The notes under the pieces: generated by a model | Databases searched by the model: none | What the model was told of the DNA's origin: nothing | The model's input: the letters and a program-made list of their open reading frames with translations, nothing else | Made by a program: the position numbers and the translations under genes | Assembly: GCA_033557685.1 (NCBI GenBank) | Contig: JAWQRN010000653.1 | Location: 1 to 27,485, forward strand | Length of the DNA: 27,485 nucleotides | Reading direction: 5' to 3' | Origin: Sperchopsis tessellata | Lineage: Eukaryota > Arthropoda > Insecta > Coleoptera > Hydrophilidae | Shown: positions 11,936 to 21,301 of the stretch, piece by piece | Numbering within the stretch: position 1 is the first letter of the stretch | Layout: each line of letters begins with the position of its first letter

Positions 11936-12600
11936 ACAAAATAAATCAAAGCATCAACATTATGGAATATACAATAAAAGCTCCGGATATAAGAAATCCT
12001 TCAAATTCGGCATGTCAACATCATCCTCAAATAGAACCACATAACTAACAACACTTCCAGGCACATCATTCACATAAATAAGGAATAGCAAGGGACAAAG
12101 TATCGATCCCTGAGACACGCCTATGGATGTCTTCCCCGGACAACTTGTCTCACCAGCATACATAACTCTCTGAACTCTTCCACTTAAATACAATTTAATA
12201 ATCTTGAAACCATTCGAGCTTACTTAAAAGCACATCATGATCTACACAGACAAAAGCCTTCAACAGACATTCACACATAGTCCTGATGAGTCCCAGGATC
12301 GCATCAGAAGTCGAAAAATTTCTAAAAAGTAGCAGTTCAAACCATCAGCCGTCAAACTGTTCTCCGACTGACATACTTTTTCTTCCTCCCCAGTTCGTCA
12401 TTCACAATAGTCCATATCTGACGAGACCTATCTGTGGCTTTATAAATCCTCTGAAGGATTACAATCTTCTTGGTTTCCGCTATCAAGTGACGAAATCTAT
12501 TTTTTTTTTGTTTTTTATAAACATTCACATCATTTACTCTTCCAATTGACCTTGCAACATTATCTGGCCTCAGACAGTTTTTCCAGTACACATCATCTGA
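11936..12600 (-). pseudogene. LINE B: reverse-transcriptase fragment
   Basis: This is the most downstream part of LINE B on the minus strand. From 12591 comes a pre-RT segment with RHLIAETKKIV and IWTIVNDELGRKKK, as in Jockey/CR1-type LINEs. Next is KAFVCVDHDVLLSKLE (about 12205-12260), where the usual AFD has become AFV. YLSGRVQRV, GVSQGSILCPLLFLIYVND and the catalytic box (12020-12031) follow. That box reads FEDD in place of FADD. Stops, a frameshift near 12195 and an internal deletion between the pre-RT segment and motif A break it. The sequence stops matching soon after the catalytic box, so the thumb and 3' end are missing. It is not functional. Confidence 0.82.
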
Positions 12601-12639
12601 CCCATTCTACCCGACCGATTTTTTTTATCAATGGAAAGA

Positions 12640-13125
12640 TTTCGTTAAAAATTAACATGCACATATTCAAAAAGACATTTACTATATCATTAAATTCGGC
12701 TATGTTTTACACATCTAGCAAGTAAAGTTCAAGAAGTCGGGCCTTAAGATTATCAATGTTTCGCGTGTTCTATCCACAAGCATACAGAGTTCCAATAACC
12801 TTCATTCTTTTAGGAACGGGAACCACTAAAATCTGAGCTTCATGATCTGACAAGTGCACGCTATGGACATAAACACGTGCCCATCAATTTGCTAGCGAAA
12901 ATGTTATCAATACTATGTCTATTGTTATTTTTGTATCTTATTAACTTAAATATATGGTGCTCCAAACTAAAACTACGAAACATGTCCAGTAGGGTTACAC
13001 AGAGTTACTTAAAAAGTCAATATTAAAATGTCCCATAATTAAAACATTTGAATTTCTCACCAGTAAAAACTGCAACAAAATAATCAAGCAGTCACAAAAC
13101 ACTTTAAAATATCCATCTGGAGACC
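12640..13125 (-). pseudogene. LINE B: endonuclease, C-terminal part
   Basis: This is the second half of the APE-type endonuclease, directly continuing the segment at 13450-13790 once the SINE between them is ignored. It begins RSPDGYFKVFCDCLI. NVLIMGHFNIDF follows (about 13014-13048), where the catalytic Asp of the family motif GDFN is His (codon at 13028-13030). The SDH motif is intact (12842-12850). Several stops are present. The product would have nicked genomic DNA to prime reverse transcription in the intact ancestor. Confidence 0.8.
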
Positions 13126-13135
13126 TGTAAAGGGA
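13126..13135. repeat. Left target-site duplication of SINE copy 2
   Basis: TGTAAAGGGA, repeated exactly at 13440-13449. Confidence 0.9.
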
Positions 13136-13439
13136 GCCGTCTCGTTAGCGCAATGGTTTAGTACTAGGCTACTAAGCATGGAGTCTCGGATTAGAGACTA
13201 AGAGGCGGCCGACTTTTTGTGATTAGGGAAAAGTTTTTGTTGTACTCGTCTTTCGGGAGGGACCTAAAACTGTACGTCCCGTGTAACGTAGTTAAATGAA
13301 GACCACGTGCACGTTAAAGAACCCAATTCCAGTTTGAACACTGGATGCGGTAAAATTTCCAGATGTAGGAGCCTGGCATCGGTGATTGACCATAGCAGCA
13401 CAAAATAGACCGACGTTAAATAAACAAAACAAACAAACA
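13136..13439 (+). mobile_element. tRNA-derived SINE, copy 2, inserted in LINE B
   Basis: This copy has the complete layout of the family. It starts GCCGTCTCGT and has an A-box-like TAGCGCAATGG at 13146-13156 and a worn B box. The TTTTTGTGATTAGGGAAA block, a central CACGTGCACGTTAAAGAACC block, the GGTGATTGACCATAGCAGCA block and an A/C-rich tail ending in AAACAAACAAA follow. The flanking 10-bp duplication marks both edges. It lies antisense to LINE B within the endonuclease coding region. An open frame that crosses its 3' half on the minus strand (13264-13638) is a fusion of LINE protein and SINE antisense sequence, not a real gene. Confidence 0.92.
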
Positions 13440-13449
13440 TGTAAAGGGA
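13440..13449. repeat. Right target-site duplication of SINE copy 2
   Basis: TGTAAAGGGA, identical to 13126-13135. Confidence 0.9.
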
Positions 13450-13790
13450 CATAGGTATAAAGTTAAGATCCACCAAGTGTGCCGCCGCCAATTCATAGCC
13501 CTTGTCAACCGACAAAGTATCTGTAGAAATCTTCTTGTACTTAATACAATTCTCCGCATAAACACAGACACCATCATGAGAAAATCTTGTTACACAATAT
13601 GACGAAATAAAACTGTATTTCCTCAAATCAAAAGCCAAAATACTGGTTAGAGTAAGCCAATGTCCAGATACACAAAAAACCGAAATATTTTCATCAACAA
13701 ATATTCAACTTGATCAATTTAATTCGCAATGCTTTGAATATTAAAATGCATAAATCTTAGTTCTCCCCTAAAAAGAATCCCCCGATGAGA
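13450..13790 (-). pseudogene. LINE B: endonuclease, N-terminal part
   Basis: Reading from about 13785 on the minus strand, the segment shows LRFMHFNIQSIAN, then VSGHWLT (13651-13668), then SSYCVTRFSHDGVCVYAEN and LSVDKGYELAAAHL, up to LNFIPMSLY at the SINE junction. These match the conserved N-terminal half of CR1/Jockey-like APE endonucleases. The family motif is SEHW, where Glu binds the catalytic metal. Here the codon at 13663-13665 is Gly, so activity is lost. At least one frameshift lies near 13640-13660. Confidence 0.82.
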
Positions 13791-13904
13791 CACGAGACAC
13801 CTCACCATCCCCACACCGCCCACTAAAATCCATATTGGCCAAGACTTCAGAGTCTAGTAAAATACGATTACCCACACACGTCTATCCTGTCAGATTTAAC
13901 CCCC

Positions 13905-15175
13905 ATGTCCTCACTTCCCCTCCATTTCGGCACCTCTCGATTACCTGCAGTTAGTCCAGGAAGCTCACGGTGCACCTCCAGACCACCAGCCCCCACACCA
14001 ATGCACACACTACCAGCCCCCACACCAACGTACACCACCACCAGTCTCGAGACCTACCATCGCCGGAGCCCCAAGAGGCACGAACCTCAAATTACTAGCG
14101 GCTATCTGAACAGTGTAATGTTTCCGATGATACTCCATGTAGCACAGCAATTCCCTCATTAACAAAGACATCCTCCTCCCATTCAAGTGGAAGTCTCGAC
14201 CAGTGTAATGCCGAGCATCCAAGTAAGGGTTGATGTCAAAAGTATTAATGTTGTTACTGAATCTCCTAAAATTTCCCATCCTTTCATATGACTTAGTATT
14301 CACCAAAAATTTACCTTCATCCAACTTCACATCTGCACGGGATGGTGCATAAAATCAACTTTGTCTTAAAACATGCAGAAACCTCTATGTCGACAACGTT
14401 TAAATTAATATGTTTATGATTGTCGCCTGCACCCGCAAGAACAATAACAAAATCACTTGTGTCATAACCCTCCACCAACTCAAAAATTTCACCAGCTACC
14501 CCTCTCAAGCCCGCATCAGGCTTAAATAAAACTTCATATCCATATTCTATCTACATGTATATATCCGACAAGTCGCGTCCATGAAAATCCCCAAAAATGA
14601 GATCTCACCAACGCAGTGAAAGAAGTCTGAACTGCCCCACGTGAACACTACTCCCAGTCATCCGATTTTCATCAATGAACATGACATTAAATGCCACACC
14701 TCCAGAACCAACAGCAGCACACACAATCTGAACCAGCTTATTTAGAGTTTTTTTTAGAGTTTTGTCACTCACCAAGTCACCCACATCGCCACTCCTAATC
14801 TAGAGATCTGCATCCTCAAGCCACATATCTGCTATTCCAAGGTTCCACACAATGCAGCGGGTTTATTTTTCTTTTATACTTTTACTACCTCTCCATTTTC
14901 ACAGGAGGCAACACTGACATTCCCATGGCATAATGGGACCAACCTCAGTGCATCAATCCCAGATGACAATGCCGTTATACGAAAGACATTTAGTTCTTTA
15001 TTGGTACTCGACAGCTGAGAATCCAGCTACTCAAACTTAGCCCTACAACCATTCAATTCATTGGTTTTGGAACTCGCATCCTGAGACCTCTTCCTATACC
15101 TCTGTAAAATTGCAAGCAGTTCACTTATCTCTATGATCTTGCCTTGCAATTATTTTTCAAGGCTTGACTAGACTA
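13905..15175 (-). pseudogene. LINE B: ORF1 with coiled coil and SGNH-esterase-like domain
   Basis: This is ORF1 of LINE B, upstream of the endonuclease on the minus strand. The N-terminal part (about 14990-15150) is a heptad-like segment with LLAILQRYRKRSQ and LDSQLSSTNKELN, consistent with a coiled coil. The rest is an SGNH-hydrolase-like domain: block I is LIFGDFHGRDL (GDFH codons 14581-14592), block III is FVIVLAGAGDN (about 14430-14460), and block V is GRDFHLNGRR (about 14173-14202). In the known family block I is GDSHGR. Here the Ser nucleophile is Phe (codon 14584-14586), so it would be catalytically dead even if translated. ORF1 proteins with an esterase domain are known in CR1-like LINEs, where they bind the element's RNA. 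Several stops and frameshifts separate open pieces (14317-14508, 14010-14330). The stretch 13905-14010 is C-rich with a CACCAGCCCCCACACCAA-type imperfect repeat, probably the spacer between ORF1 and ORF2. Confidence 0.78.
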
Positions 15176-15181
15176 CCATGC

Positions 15182-15270
15182 AGCTCTAAAAACTGCTAAG
15201 TGTAGATGCCGACCAACTCTAAAAAGTGCTAAGTATAGACTGACATGTAGCTCTCAGAAATGCTGGTCAT
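15182..15270. repeat. Three imperfect tandem units next to ORF1 of LINE B
   Basis: AGCTCTAAAAACTGCTAAGT at 15182-15201 recurs as AACTCTAAAAAGTGCTAAGT at 15214-15233. A weaker third unit starts at about 15249 (AGCTCTCAGAAATGCTGG). Spacing is 32 and then about 35 bases. It sits at the upstream edge of LINE B, so it may be part of its 5' UTR or promoter repeats. Confidence 0.6.
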
Positions 15271-15279
15271 AAAATACCA

Positions 15280-16647
15280 TACCATACACTGTACGCCTAC
15301 TCGTTTCATTTTATAGCTTAGCATTATAAAAATATATATTGTTGAAGTTATTTTCACTTAAGTTGGCTTTTTACATTAATCAGAAAAATATCTCATTTAA
15401 AAAGTACATTTATTTCGCCCATTAATAAAAAGTTTGGTTCCTTAACTCGAAATATGTAGTGCACAGAAATATATTGACGCCTTTAAAATTTTTTTTAACT
15501 GCAAATTTCTAGCTGATATTTAATAAAAAATTTAAATTTTTGAAACAACTTAGTTGCTATCGAATATTATCAACTTTAGCAAAAGTTTCCATTTGATTGT
15601 TGTTTGAGATTAATCATGTCAGTAGGCATTCTCAAAAATCCCTTTACTCTAGGTCTGATCCTTGGTAGGCATTATTCATACCTCCTTAACAACAGGTCAT
15701 TTTAGATTATAGTTATCGTGCTCAAATTTGTATTTACTGCCATTCAAGCAAAATATACCTCCCTAATTTGCTTCTACTCATTTTCAAATTTCTAATAGTT
15801 ACTTCTTTATTGTTAATGATTTAAATTCATAATTTATAGATTTTTGACTAATATTTATTTTGAGCCCAGATTATTGACAAATTAAAAAGTACCTCAATAA
15901 GATGATGGTTAAGAACAGTATCATCTATAGTTCTTACTCAAATATTATTCAGAGAAATACCTAACTTTTAGCAACACGCTAGTGTGCTTACTGAAAGTTC
16001 ACGTGGGACATTCTGAAAATACTGGTCATCGGGATACCCATTTTATCATTTAGATTATTGATTGTGCGATGTCTGATCTACCGTCGTTTTAAAATCCACA
16101 TAGCTTGATGATCATACACAATCAGTATGTTAATAAAAAATACACAAAATATTGTTGTGTATTTCTCCTATTAATATGAACTTAAAACAAATTAAAAATT
16201 TAGCTACAAATTTGCAATGTACTAACATCTTTAAATATCTTTTAAAAGTTTCAGCACATTACATTATTTAGTTTCAGTACTCACAATAATTTAATTTTAT
16301 GGCTCATGAATACATCTTTAGAAATATAATCGGCTTACCTTATTTACTAGCAAACCTAGATAACATATTTTATCTGTTAAGTTTTGCATCTCTGTAACAA
16401 ATAATACCAGAGAACTTTATGTTCCCCCACCAACTGGTCATTGCATTATCCAACATTCAACGGCATGACCAATATAAAACCTGAATGATTATTAAATATT
16501 ATCTATGTAAATAAAAAAATCCTTTAATTAATACATCTAAATTCATTATTTTACTGTACACAAATGTGAACATTTTAGGGTAATTTATTAAATATCTTCG
16601 CTTGATTAAAGTGTATCGAGGTGACGGAATTTATATTACTGTTCACA
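15280..16647. other. AT-rich spacer
   Basis: No supported gene. A possible LINE-like trace around 15870-15960 (minus strand) is too weak to call. Confidence 0.45.
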
Positions 16648-16651
16648 TTAA
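16648..16651. repeat. TTAA target site at left end of piggyBac element
   Basis: TTAA directly precedes the CCCATTACCTGC terminus. The partner at 18988-18991 reads CTAA, one base changed from the TTAA expected of piggyBac insertion. Confidence 0.8.
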
Positions 16652-18987
16652 CCCATTACCTGCTTTTCTTATTTTTTTGAAAACTAGACCAACCACTGGT
16701 TAATTAAGATTTATACAAAATCCCATCTGGGGATCGTGACAGATCTAGTGTAAATAATAGGTAATTTTGTTAGTAATATTTTATTAAGTTATAGAAAGAG
16801 TTTGATAATTACAAATTATGTCAATATATCATATAATCCATGTGAAGTCCAACATTGCATTTTGAACATTGTGTTCTTGCATATGGCACATTTACGCTGG
16901 TTTCCTTCCTCGGTTCTTTCTAAATGATTTTGTTATATTTTCAGGAACCCGATTCTGGGATAATTTTTACAAACATGGTCTGTCAACATTTTTTTGGTTT
17001 TGAGATAATTGATGAAAGGTGCAAGTAGGCCCTTGTAATTTTTCTCCTCAATTTCAGCTGCTAACGAGACAGTATTGTGCATACGAAGTCACTACTGTCA
17101 TATCACTTAGATTAATAAAAATAGAAAAGTACCATTTTTTGTTCTTATTTTGATTCTATACTTATTAATAAACCAGTCCAACTTGTCCACTCCACCCATA
17201 TATTTGTTGTAGCGGTCTATACATTGCGGCTGAGGAATTTTTATCTGTTTCTTCTTCGTCCTTGACTGTAGCGGTTGAAAAGCTTGGTGGTTTGACAACA
17301 TTTTGACACAATTGTTGTTATTCCATACTACCCCAAATATGTCATTTTTCACATCAAAGCGATAATCGAATGCGCCCCGGGGTTCTTTTTTCATTTCATT
17401 ATCCGCATTTCCAGGATAATTGCTCATCTGGTTGGAACGTACTGTTCTAGAAGCAACAATATATATTTTCAGCTCTTTGATGAGCTCAAAACATGTGAAA
17501 AAATTATCGAAATAATATACGCGACTGGTTGTATTTCTGGTAACTGAAACATTTTTCATTATAACGGATGTACCCAATCCATTTATCACATATTTATTTT
17601 ATTGCTTTCCTTCATGCAATTCACCATGAAAGCAATATCCTCTTTCGGGGCTGCACATAGCCTACTTTTTGAATCCAATCGTATCGGCTATTCTCTTATA
17701 AACTGCTTCAAATAGTGATAGCCATAATATCAGATCATTTGCTCGTCTATACTTAAATTCTTGATAAATACAATTTTTTAAATTGTTCATTCAATTTTGT
17801 AATTAGTAAACTTATTTTGAAACTCTTTGTAGTGTGTTGAGCTGGTTTTTCCGAATTATCATTGAAATGTAAACTCCTTTTTATTTCAAGATATGTATTT
17901 CACGTTAAACATTTGCGCACACTTTCGATACACACATCTTCATTCTCACACCAGTACATATGCTCTTGCGGTAAAGAATGGTATCATGTAAGAAATAGAA
18001 ACCCAAGGAATCTTCTTAGAGATTCTATAGAAAAAGCAAAACGATGGCGATTGTTTTGAACTGCGTATATGACGGACTGCTTCACAATATTGGACATAAC
18101 GTCTTCGTTCCACAATAACTCAAAGACTCCGACGGGAGATATTTCTGTAAGTGTTGTTTTCAGATGTTGCCTCATTTTTTAAATGTCATTAATTTGACCC
18201 ATCTCCTTTGCAAAATCAGGTTTTGTTCTTTCCCAATCTGTAGTAGACATAATTATTTTCTGACGCTCTGGTGGTGGAATCTTTTCGTCCGATTACCTAG
18301 ACGTTGATGCTGTATGACTAGCACTAGACGTAGACGCTATAATAATTGTACAATAATGAACTTGTACTTTGCCAGGCACATCTCTTAGATAGTATACTAA
18401 ATCTGATACAACATCAACGTTATCGGGTGGAAGTTTAACGATATCTGCCACTAAGTCTGGTTCATCCTCATCAAAGAAATTGAGATTATTAATCATATCT
18501 TCTAATTGAGTAAGTGAGAGAAATTAGAGGAAATAATTATTTACTATTGACAAGTATATTTTGGTATTAAATAATACTATGTAATATCATCAATTTTTAA
18601 CATTGTATCTGCCACGATCCCCAAATGGGTATCAGCATTAAAATAATCATAATTTCAAATATAATGATTTGAAAGCAAACTATACACTACAATTAGTTAT
18701 TTTAACATATAAATGAATCATGTGACAAATCTTGAATGTATGCAATTATAAATAATTGAAAATTAATGCATTTGAAAAACAGTATTAATTTTAAGCATGA
18801 CTTACCTCGGTAGTTTCACTTTATTGGCTACTAAATTCAAAACAACAAGCAAAACTGGTACTGTTTGTTGTAATTTCACTCAAATGAACTGTTATAAGAA
18901 CTAATATGTTGTACTACATAAAAATGGCAACTACTACTAACTGCTGACCATTAAAAACAACGATCCCCATTTGGGGTAGGGAATGGG
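16652..18987 (-). mobile_element. piggyBac-type DNA transposon, near full length, inactive
   Basis: The element is about 2336 bases, close to the usual size of an autonomous piggyBac. Its ends begin CCCATTACCTGC (left) and, on the other strand, CCCATTCCCTACC (right), a short terminal inverted repeat. The insertion site is TTAA. A second, longer inverted pair lies inside: 16722-16745 (CCCATCTGGGGATCGTGACA...) and the complement of 18606-18629, identical at 21 of 24 positions by my count. A related CCCCATTTGGGG palindrome sits next to the right end (18964-18975). The transposase gene occupies most of the minus strand. Confidence 0.9.
16836..18496 (-). pseudogene. piggyBac transposase, broken
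   Basis: In intact elements the transposase cuts and pastes the element at TTAA. The minus-strand start is ATG at 18494-18496, followed by an acidic N-terminus (NLNFFDEDEPDLV). In-frame stops lie at 18293-18295, just before 18175 and at 17984-17986. At least one frameshift comes before 17589. The domain order is otherwise preserved: YHSLPQEHMYWCENEDV (about 17930-17985); EIKRSLHFNDNS; NLSIDEQM with the first catalytic Asp (17745-17747); VYYFDNFFT with the second (17506-17508); GAFDYRFDVKNDI; then YNKYMGGVDKLD with the third (17185-17187). The end is a Cys-rich domain: KCAIC (16877-16894) and, after another frameshift, CSKCNVGLHMD (16836-16868). All three Asp of the DDD triad remain readable. 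The longest intact piece is 17107-17589. Confidence 0.9.
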
Positions 18988-18991
18988 CTAA

Positions 18992-19571
18992 ACATGTTTG
19001 GGTAAGTGGCCATGTAAATATTCAATTATTAGTCATTGTTCATTATTTATTACTGGTAAAAATATGTTTACTTAAAATTAATTGTAAGCCGGTTTATATT
19101 ATCTTGATGCATTATTTTGTCACTATTATTGTTTAATTGTTTTTTAAAAAATATATTTGATGCACAGCGAATGCATAGATTTGTACTGGTTGATTGGTTG
19201 TGATGTTAACGACGCTTCTACAGCTATGGTCATTTAGCATCAAAAATCTTTTTCTTTTAAGTGAAAGGTTTGTCATCGATATTCAGGTCATCAAGTTCAG
19301 ATCTGTACTTCCAGAATTATTAACTTTACAATATATATGCTGACGTTTAATTCACTGTTATGAAATCACTTGCCTCTGATATCACCAGTAGTTTTCTTCT
19401 TCAGCTACTAGACGATTAAAATAATGCCAAAAAAATTTCGCTTGACCGTAAGACAGCTATTTTCACCACAACTAATAAACACTTGTTTTCATAACTATAG
19501 TTATCATACTCTTGTTTTATCAGAACAACTAATTAAATAATAATAAATGATAAAAATACCTCAGATATGCA

Positions 19572-19607
<36 letters not shown>

Positions 19608-20012
19608 ATAAATAAGGGTCAAATATGTACCCTACTTATTTTGTTCCTACCTGCTTTCTAAAAAAGGGCGATTAAGTACCAAGAAGTGAAGGAAACTTTC
19701 TAGCTCAAATTCTGGCTTATAGGTAGTTTATTATTTAATTGAGAACAGCGTTACTTTCTAAATTTTAAATTTTTAAATTAAACAAAATAAAGTTTGGCTA
19801 GATTTCGCAGATATATGCTTTATTATTGTTATTGAAGTCAATTATAAACGAAGAACTCAAAGATTTATACACCTGAAGTTCTACATACAAAACGTTAATT
19901 AAAGCAATTTTAACCACAAAAATGTTATTTGTTATCCCAGTCAAAATATTTGTCATTGGAGTGGATTGAATAAAAAATATCCGACATTTGACATTCAATT
20001 TTTCCTCTAAAG
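18992..20012. other. AT-rich spacer
   Basis: No gene was recognised. It includes the TA run at 19573-19605 and ends in a pyrimidine-rich tract before a possible splice acceptor at 20011-20012. Confidence 0.5.
19573..19605. repeat. (TA)n microsatellite
   Basis: An uninterrupted TA dinucleotide run of about 33 bases. Confidence 0.95.
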
Positions 20013-20324
20013 GAAAAACAAGAACTCGCGATTAATTTGCATTTAAATGAGGGCGATAAAATAACATTCAAGAAGATTGGATTCTTGATAGAGACCGGCC
20101 TTGGCAGATCATATGCCATCTATCATTTATTCGCAGCAAGTTCAACGTGCTTTACTTTACAGTGTACCTACGATGGTGCGTTTAGATACACAAGAAATAT
20201 CAGCCGCGCAAGTAAAAATTATATCGGCGTCGAAGAGAACAAAACGTACATGGAGTCCTTAAGAAAACCGGTATTGAAAATCACAGCAGTCGTCTACAGA
20301 GAGTCGGACAAACATGTTAATTAA
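20013..20324 (+). CDS. Possible terminal exon of an unrecognised host gene
   Basis: A plus-strand frame is open from about 19992 to the stop codon near 20324. A plausible acceptor lies at 20011-20012, after the pyrimidine-rich TTTTTCCTCTAAAG. From there the frame encodes about 103 residues: EKQELAINLHLNEGDKITF, then FLIETGLGRSYAIYHLF, FTLQCTYDGAFRYT and LKITAVVYRESDKHVN. No ATG lies near its start, which favours an exon over a complete small gene. Codon use looks more balanced, and the sequence is richer in G+C than the flanks (for example GAGACCGGCCTTGGC and CAGCCGCGC). I do not recognise the family, and no transmembrane segment or signal peptide is evident. It could also be a fragment of an unknown mobile element or a chance frame. 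Confidence 0.45.
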   Translation, partial: EKQELAINLHLNEGDKITFKKIGFLIETGLGRSYAIYHLFAASSTCFTLQCTYDGAFRYTRNISRASKNYIGVEENKTYMESLRKPVLKITAVVYRESDKHVN

Positions 20325-20460
20325 CAATTTAAAAATACAACAAATGATACATGAAAGAAGAGAAGAGACTTAACTTGTTAGATGTCAATGACACCCGAAA
20401 GACTAACTATTTTATTGTTGTTCTGGTGTAAGTGACGCTAGGTGATTTGTATTCTTGCAG

Positions 20461-20599
20461 GGAACACCCACTGCGAGAGACGAATTTTTCTACAATGAGT
20501 GTCAACTCTGACATTCATTGTTGCCGCGTTCATTGAAACTAGTCAGACGTGTCTAGAAGACACCTAAAGTCACATAAGTATAGCTACACTTTACATATG
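20461..20599 (+). other. Possible small internal or untranslated exon
   Basis: The stretch is bounded by a good acceptor (TTGTATTCTTGCAG ending at 20460) and a consensus donor (ATG|GTAAGA, GT at 20600-20601). It is visibly richer in G+C than its flanks. In one frame it reads GTPTARDEFFYNECQL and then TGA, so it could hold a short coding end. The remaining frames stop early. Its closeness to the frame ending at 20324 suggests one transcription unit. No homology is recognised. Confidence 0.3.
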
Positions 20600-20601
20600 G
20601 T

Positions 20602-21057
20602 AAGAATATTATTATTCTCATTCGTATTTAATATTGATAATATATCTTATTACCTTCAAAAATGCACTTGTATATGCTATTGTTAATGTAACAAAATCTT
20701 GAAGAATCACAATGCTTACATTTTAGGAAAACTGAAAATTGTAAATGTAGTTTAGGATGAATATGAGATATATAAAATGTATACAATATATCTGGGGCAG
20801 TGAGAAATTTTAACTATGGGGAAATCAAAAATTTAAAGGAATTGTTGGGTGATCATTATTACAGGACGATGTAAAAGTTTAGGGAACCATAGACATTTAA
20901 AGACAAGATACCTTGTCAGGTTTGGTTCAGCTCTATAAAGAAAAGGAAGAAAAACTGGGAGTAATAATTACATAGCGATAAATAATTTAGGCCAGGTGGT
21001 AAATGTAGCATTTAAAATAGTAAAAATATAAAGTGAGTCTGATTTTCGAACTGATAA
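20602..21057. other. AT-rich spacer
   Basis: No gene or known repeat was recognised. Confidence 0.5.
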
Positions 21058-21070
21058 AATATGTTTAGAT
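21058..21070. repeat. Left target-site duplication of fold-back element
   Basis: AATATGTTTAGAT, repeated exactly at 21289-21301. Confidence 0.8.
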
Positions 21071-21288
21071 TATTGTTTCCTGCTGGAAACCATGTAGAGG
21101 CGCTGACAAGTACCGATGTTTCTTCCACTGTTGCAAGGATTATTTACAAGGCGAGCGATGTACTTCAATGAATGACTTCACTGCACTGCAACAGTGAACG
21201 AAACGTTGGCACTTGTCAGAGCCTCTACACGGTTTCCGCCCGGAAACAACATACATACAGATAGTAACCGTGGAAGTCTACTACATTT
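21071..21288. mobile_element. Fold-back insertion of family R, copy 2
   Basis: The left part (about 21072-21160) is the reverse complement of the right part (about 21186-21250). TGTTTCC, GGAAACC, TGTAGAGGC, CTGACAAGT and ACTGTTGCA occur in the left arm and return in inverted order on the right. The right arm continues into a TGGAAGTCTACTACATTTA end that matches copy 1 (7664-7930). Each arm carries one hammerhead-like core. The element is flanked by exact 13-bp direct repeats. That length is typical of target-primed retrotransposition, and longer than the 2-8 bp of most DNA transposons. One copy joined to an inverted truncated copy is a pattern reported for Penelope-like elements, but a MITE with long arms is possible. 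Confidence 0.72.
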
Positions 21289-21301
21289 AATATGTTTAGA
21301 T
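21289..21301. repeat. Right target-site duplication of fold-back element
   Basis: AATATGTTTAGAT, identical to 21058-21070. Confidence 0.8.

Noticed and set aside
13264..13638. 124-codon minus-strand frame as a gene
   Set aside because: It is the LINE B endonuclease running into antisense SINE sequence.
15870..15960. Possible fourth LINE fragment (minus strand, DDTVLNHHLIEVL-like reading)
   Set aside because: Only a few residues resemble an RT ADDT region. Flanking motifs are missing and stops are frequent.
17862..18059. Plus-strand 65-codon frame
   Set aside because: It is the antisense shadow of the piggyBac transposase.
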